Of a DNA stretch of 19,775 nt, positions 15,231 through 19,775 are shown piece after piece. The stretch is from CAVPEW01 sp050247895 (GTDB lineage: Bacteria > Actinomycetota > Acidimicrobiia > Acidimicrobiales > VFJN01): NCBI GenBank assembly GCA_050247895.1, contig JBFWTJ010000024.1, positions 1 through 19,775 of the forward strand. Direction: 5' to 3'. Within the stretch, counting starts at the first letter, position 1. Each line of letters begins with the position of its first letter. A program made the position numbers and the translations under genes. Below the pieces are notes generated by a model, which was given only the letters and a program-made list of their open reading frames with translations, had not been told where the DNA came from and searched no databases.

Positions 15231-15253
<23 letters not shown>
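14861..15253 (-). CDS. stand-alone response-regulator receiver domain
   Basis: A 130-residue CheY-like receiver with no output domain. The acidic pair E8-D9, phosphoacceptor D52 (VLMDVMMPDMDG), switch S85 and K107 (LTKPL) are all present, so it should be phosphorylated. It closely resembles the receivers of hybrid kinases such as BarA-type proteins (AEDNKLNQ, FDAVLMDVMMPDMDGYEAT). The ATG at 15253 lies inside the 3' end of the hybrid kinase gene, in a different frame, with a 23-bp overlap. GAAGGGA is eight bases upstream. The arrangement implies translational coupling and a direct partnership with the kinase. It may act by protein contact or pass phosphate to an HPt protein encoded elsewhere. 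Confidence 0.92.
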
Positions 15254-17492
<2,239 letters not shown>

Positions 17493-17690
17493 GACCTGTA
17501 GTTCGGCGCGGTCCCGCACGGACTGGAGGGTCCGAACGGCACTGCGTGGTGGGCCGGCCGACCCATTTCGTTGATGGAACGCGTGGATTGTGTGAGGCTG
17601 CGGCCCGACCGGGTCCGACCGCGACCCGTCGCGACAGGGGGGAAGGGCAACCGTGGCTTCGCAGATCGTCCGCGTCGGGAGCAGGGGCCG
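17493..17690. other. divergent intergenic region between kinase and aldo/keto reductase genes
   Basis: These 198 bp must hold promoters for both flanking genes. I see no convincing -10/-35 pair. Notable elements are a short palindrome with arms CGCGAC and GTCGCG around CC (17620-17633), a repeated CCGACC just before it, and an AT-richer patch at about 17563-17592. Confidence 0.4.
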
Positions 17691-18710
17691 GTGCCGGTGA
17701 GCGGGGCGCCGCGGGCGCTGGGCACCGGCGGGCTGGTCGTGCCGCCGATCGGCCTGGGGTGCATGGTCATGTCGACCGCCTACGGCGACGCCGACGAGGC
17801 CGAGGCCATGGCCACCCTCGACGAGGCCGTCGAGCGGGGCTTCACCTTCTGGGACACGTCGGACCGCTACGCGCTGGGCGCCAACGAGGAGCTGCTCGGC
17901 CGCTGGCTGGCCGGCGGGAAGCGGGACCGGATCACCCTGGCGTCCAAGTTCGGCCTGGTCGGCTCGGAGGGGGCCGAGCTGCTCGTCGACAACGATCCCG
18001 ACACCATCCGGGCGGCCTGCGAGGGCTCGCTGCGCCGGTTGGGCACCGACCGGATCGACCTGTACTACGCCCACCGGCTCGATCCCGGGGTGCCGGTCGA
18101 GGAGACGGTGGGCGTGATGGCCGAGCTCGTCGCCGCGGGCAAGGTGCGGTTCCTGGGCCTGAGCGAGGTCAGCCCCGACGAGCTGCGCCGGGCGCAGGCG
18201 GTGCACCCGATCAGCGCGCTGCAGAGCGAGTGGTCCCTGGTCGAGCGGTGCAACGAGGAGGACGTGTTCCCCACCGCCCGGGCCCTGGGCGTGGGCATCG
18301 TCCCCTACTCGCCGCTGGGCCGGGGCTTCCTGGCCGGGGCGCTCCAGGTGCCGGCCGACACGCTCGACGCGGGTGACTTCCGCCGGGTCGACCCCCGCTT
18401 CAGCGCCGAGGCCCTGCCGGCCAACCTGGCCCTGTTCGAGGTGGTCCGCGCCCTCGCCGCGGCGAAGGGCGCCACGCCGGTCCAGGTCTCGCTGGCCTGG
18501 CTGCTGGCCCAGGGCGACGACGTCGTGCCCATCCCGGGGATCCAGACCCGGGCCATCCTCGACGAGGACCTCGGCGCCCTCGACGTCGAGCTGGACGACG
18601 AGGACCTGGCCCTGCTCGACCGGACGTTCGCGCCCGGTCAGGTGGTCGGCGGACGCCCCTACTCGGCCATCCGCTCGGAGAGCCAGCGCCGCCGAGATGC
18701 CCTCGCCTGA
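17691..18710 (+). CDS. aldo/keto reductase
   Basis: A 339-residue NADPH-dependent aldo/keto reductase of the AKR11/13-like group. The catalytic tetrad is complete: D55 and Y60 in FWDTSDRYALG, K86 in LASKFG and H128 in YYAHRLD. Family segments IGLGCMVMS, VRFLGLSEVS, ALQSEWSLVER and VPYSPLGRGFL follow in order, and IPGIQTR is the phosphate-binding end region. It would reduce an aldehyde or ketone in the cytoplasm; the substrate is unknown. The start is GTG 17691 or GTG 17697, with GGGAG and AGGGG just upstream. The frame is open to 17571, but the extra Arg-rich residues are not AKR-like. It overlaps the next gene by 14 bp, so the two are an operon and may act on related substrates. Confidence 0.92.
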   Translation: MPVSGAPRALGTGGLVVPPIGLGCMVMSTAYGDADEAEAMATLDEAVERGFTFWDTSDRYALGANEELLGRWLAGGKRDRITLASKFGLVGSEGAELLVDNDPDTIRAACEGSLRRLGTDRIDLYYAHRLDPGVPVEETVGVMAELVAAGKVRFLGLSEVSPDELRRAQAVHPISALQSEWSLVERCNEEDVFPTARALGVGIVPYSPLGRGFLAGALQVPADTLDAGDFRRVDPRFSAEALPANLALFEVVRALAAAKGATPVQVSLAWLLAQGDDVVPIPGIQTRAILDEDLGALDVELDDEDLALLDRTFAPGQVVGGRPYSAIRSESQRRRDALA

Positions 18711-19773
18711 GCTCTGGGCCGTGGGCCGGCTGGTGGCGGGCCGCGCCGCCGAGCTGGCCCGCCAGGCCGAGGACGAGGGCTGGGACGGCATCGGCCTGCC
18801 CGACTCGCAGTGCCTGGTGCCCGAGCTCTACGCGCAGCTCGGCGTCGCTGCCGCGGTGACGACCCGCCTCGGGCTGTCCAGCGCGGTGACCAACCCGTGG
18901 ACCCGGCACCCCGCGGTCGCCGCCGCGGCGGTGGCGACGCTGCAGGCCGAGTCGGGCGGACGGGCCGTGCTGGGCATCGGCCGGGGCGACTCTGCGCTGG
19001 CCTACCTGGGCCTGGCCCCGGCACCGGTGGGCCTGCTGGCCGACCACCTGGTCCAGGTCCAGGGCTACCTGCGGGGCGAGGACGTCCCCTTCGCCCCGGC
19101 CGGCGACGGGCCCGTGCGCTCGGTCGCCGGCCTCGGCCTGGCCGACGTGCCCGAGGCCAGCCGCCTGCGCTGGCTGCCGCCCGAGCTGCCCAAGGTGCCG
19201 GTGGACGTGGCCGGCAGCGGACCGCGGGTCCTGGCCCTGGGCGCCCGGCTGGCCGAGCGGGTCACCCTCGCCGTGGGGCTCGCCCCCGACCGGGTGCGCT
19301 GGGCCATCGACACGGTGCGCCGCGCCCGCGCCGAGGCGACGGGCCCGCTCCCGGCCGGCGAGCTGGGCATCGGCGTCCACGCCTCGGTCTTCGTGCACCG
19401 GGACCGGCGCCTGGCCCGGGAGCGGGTGGCGGCCTCCGCCGCGACCTTCGCCCGCTACGCCGTGCTCCACGGCACCGTGGCCGGCCCGATGGGCGATTCG
19501 GCGCGGGCGGTCCTGCACCGGGTGCACGACGGCTACGACATGACCGACCACGCCACGCCGGGCTCGGCCCAGTCCCGGCTGCTCAGCGACGACGTGGTCG
19601 ACGCCTTCGCGATCGCCGGCCCGCCGGGGCACTGCGTCGAGCGGCTCCAGGAGCTGGCCGAGCTCGGCGTCGACCGGTTCCACGTCCTGCCGCCCCGGGC
19701 CGGGCCGGACCCCGAGGAGATGGAGGCGTCGCGGCGCCTCTTCGTCACCTCGGTCCTGCCGCAGCTGCGCTGA
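18697..19773 (+). CDS. LLM-class F420/flavin-dependent oxidoreductase
   Basis: A 358-residue luciferase-like (bacterial luciferase TIM-barrel) oxidoreductase. Visible family signatures are AELARQAEDEGWDGIGLPDSQ near the N-terminus, LGLSSAVTNPWTRHP, and the cofactor-region motif LGIGRGDSALAYLG. PVDVAGSGPRVLALGARLAERVTLAVG follows, and AIAGPPGHCVERLQELAELGVDRFHV is near the C-terminus. The GRGDSAL form is typical of F420-dependent actinobacterial members, so F420 is preferred over FMN by inference. The ATG at 18697 overlaps the aldo/keto reductase by 14 bp. The first barrel strand is shorter than usual, so a slightly different start is possible. The gene ends two bases before the window edge and is complete. 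The substrate is unknown. Confidence 0.88.
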   Translation: MPSPELWAVGRLVAGRAAELARQAEDEGWDGIGLPDSQCLVPELYAQLGVAAAVTTRLGLSSAVTNPWTRHPAVAAAAVATLQAESGGRAVLGIGRGDSALAYLGLAPAPVGLLADHLVQVQGYLRGEDVPFAPAGDGPVRSVAGLGLADVPEASRLRWLPPELPKVPVDVAGSGPRVLALGARLAERVTLAVGLAPDRVRWAIDTVRRARAEATGPLPAGELGIGVHASVFVHRDRRLARERVAASAATFARYAVLHGTVAGPMGDSARAVLHRVHDGYDMTDHATPGSAQSRLLSDDVVDAFAIAGPPGHCVERLQELAELGVDRFHVLPPRAGPDPEEMEASRRLFVTSVLPQLR

Positions 19774-19775
19774 AC

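Noticed and set aside
17571..17690. ATG start at 17571 for the aldo/keto reductase
   Set aside because: It would add 40 Arg-rich residues absent from AKR proteins; the ribosome sites lie just before GTG 17691/17697.

Overview
The window is about 19.8 kb of very GC-rich chromosome with tightly packed genes, frequent GTG starts, short start/stop overlaps, and long open frames on both strands that are only GC artefacts. Base composition, a probable F420-type PPOX protein, an F420-type LLM oxidoreductase and a CysN-CysC fusion all suggest a high-GC actinobacterium. An Acidimicrobiia-like lineage is my best guess, but this is inference: there is no rRNA or other marker. I see no tRNA, rRNA, CRISPR array, insertion sequence, integrase or phage gene, so this looks like ordinary core or semi-core chromosome.

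Layout: (1) 1-1316: the first codons of a leftward gene and a rightward membrane fatty acid desaturase, divergent around an 18-bp palindrome of TetR-operator type. (2) 7026-1336, minus strand: a five-gene run of Gfo/Idh/MocA-like protein, two half-size ABC exporters, a PPOX-class flavin/F420 protein and a GuaD-like deaminase. The two exporters carry complementary defects in their ATP sites, the mark of a heterodimer. (3) 7105-11074, plus strand: a class A penicillin-binding protein, a coiled-coil C4 zinc-ribbon protein, a small membrane protein and a histidine phosphatase. (4) 11241-14664: a cysteine-free Rrf2 regulator divergent from cysD and a cysN-cysC fusion (sulfate activation to PAPS), with a promoter and GAAC/GTTC repeats between them. 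(5) 17492-14861, minus strand: a membrane hybrid histidine kinase whose C-terminal receiver has lost its phosphoacceptor Asp, overlapping by 23 bp an intact stand-alone receiver. (6) 17691-19773, plus strand: an aldo/keto reductase overlapping an LLM flavin/F420-dependent oxidoreductase.

I did not find a clearly new defence or mobile system. The most interesting points are the split and partly degenerate phosphorelay, the asymmetric ABC pair co-transcribed with an oxidoreductase-like protein lacking the usual EKP lysine, and the Rrf2-cysD control region. No stretch longer than 300 bases lacks a gene; the largest gaps (11075-11240, 14665-14860, 17493-17690) are described below.
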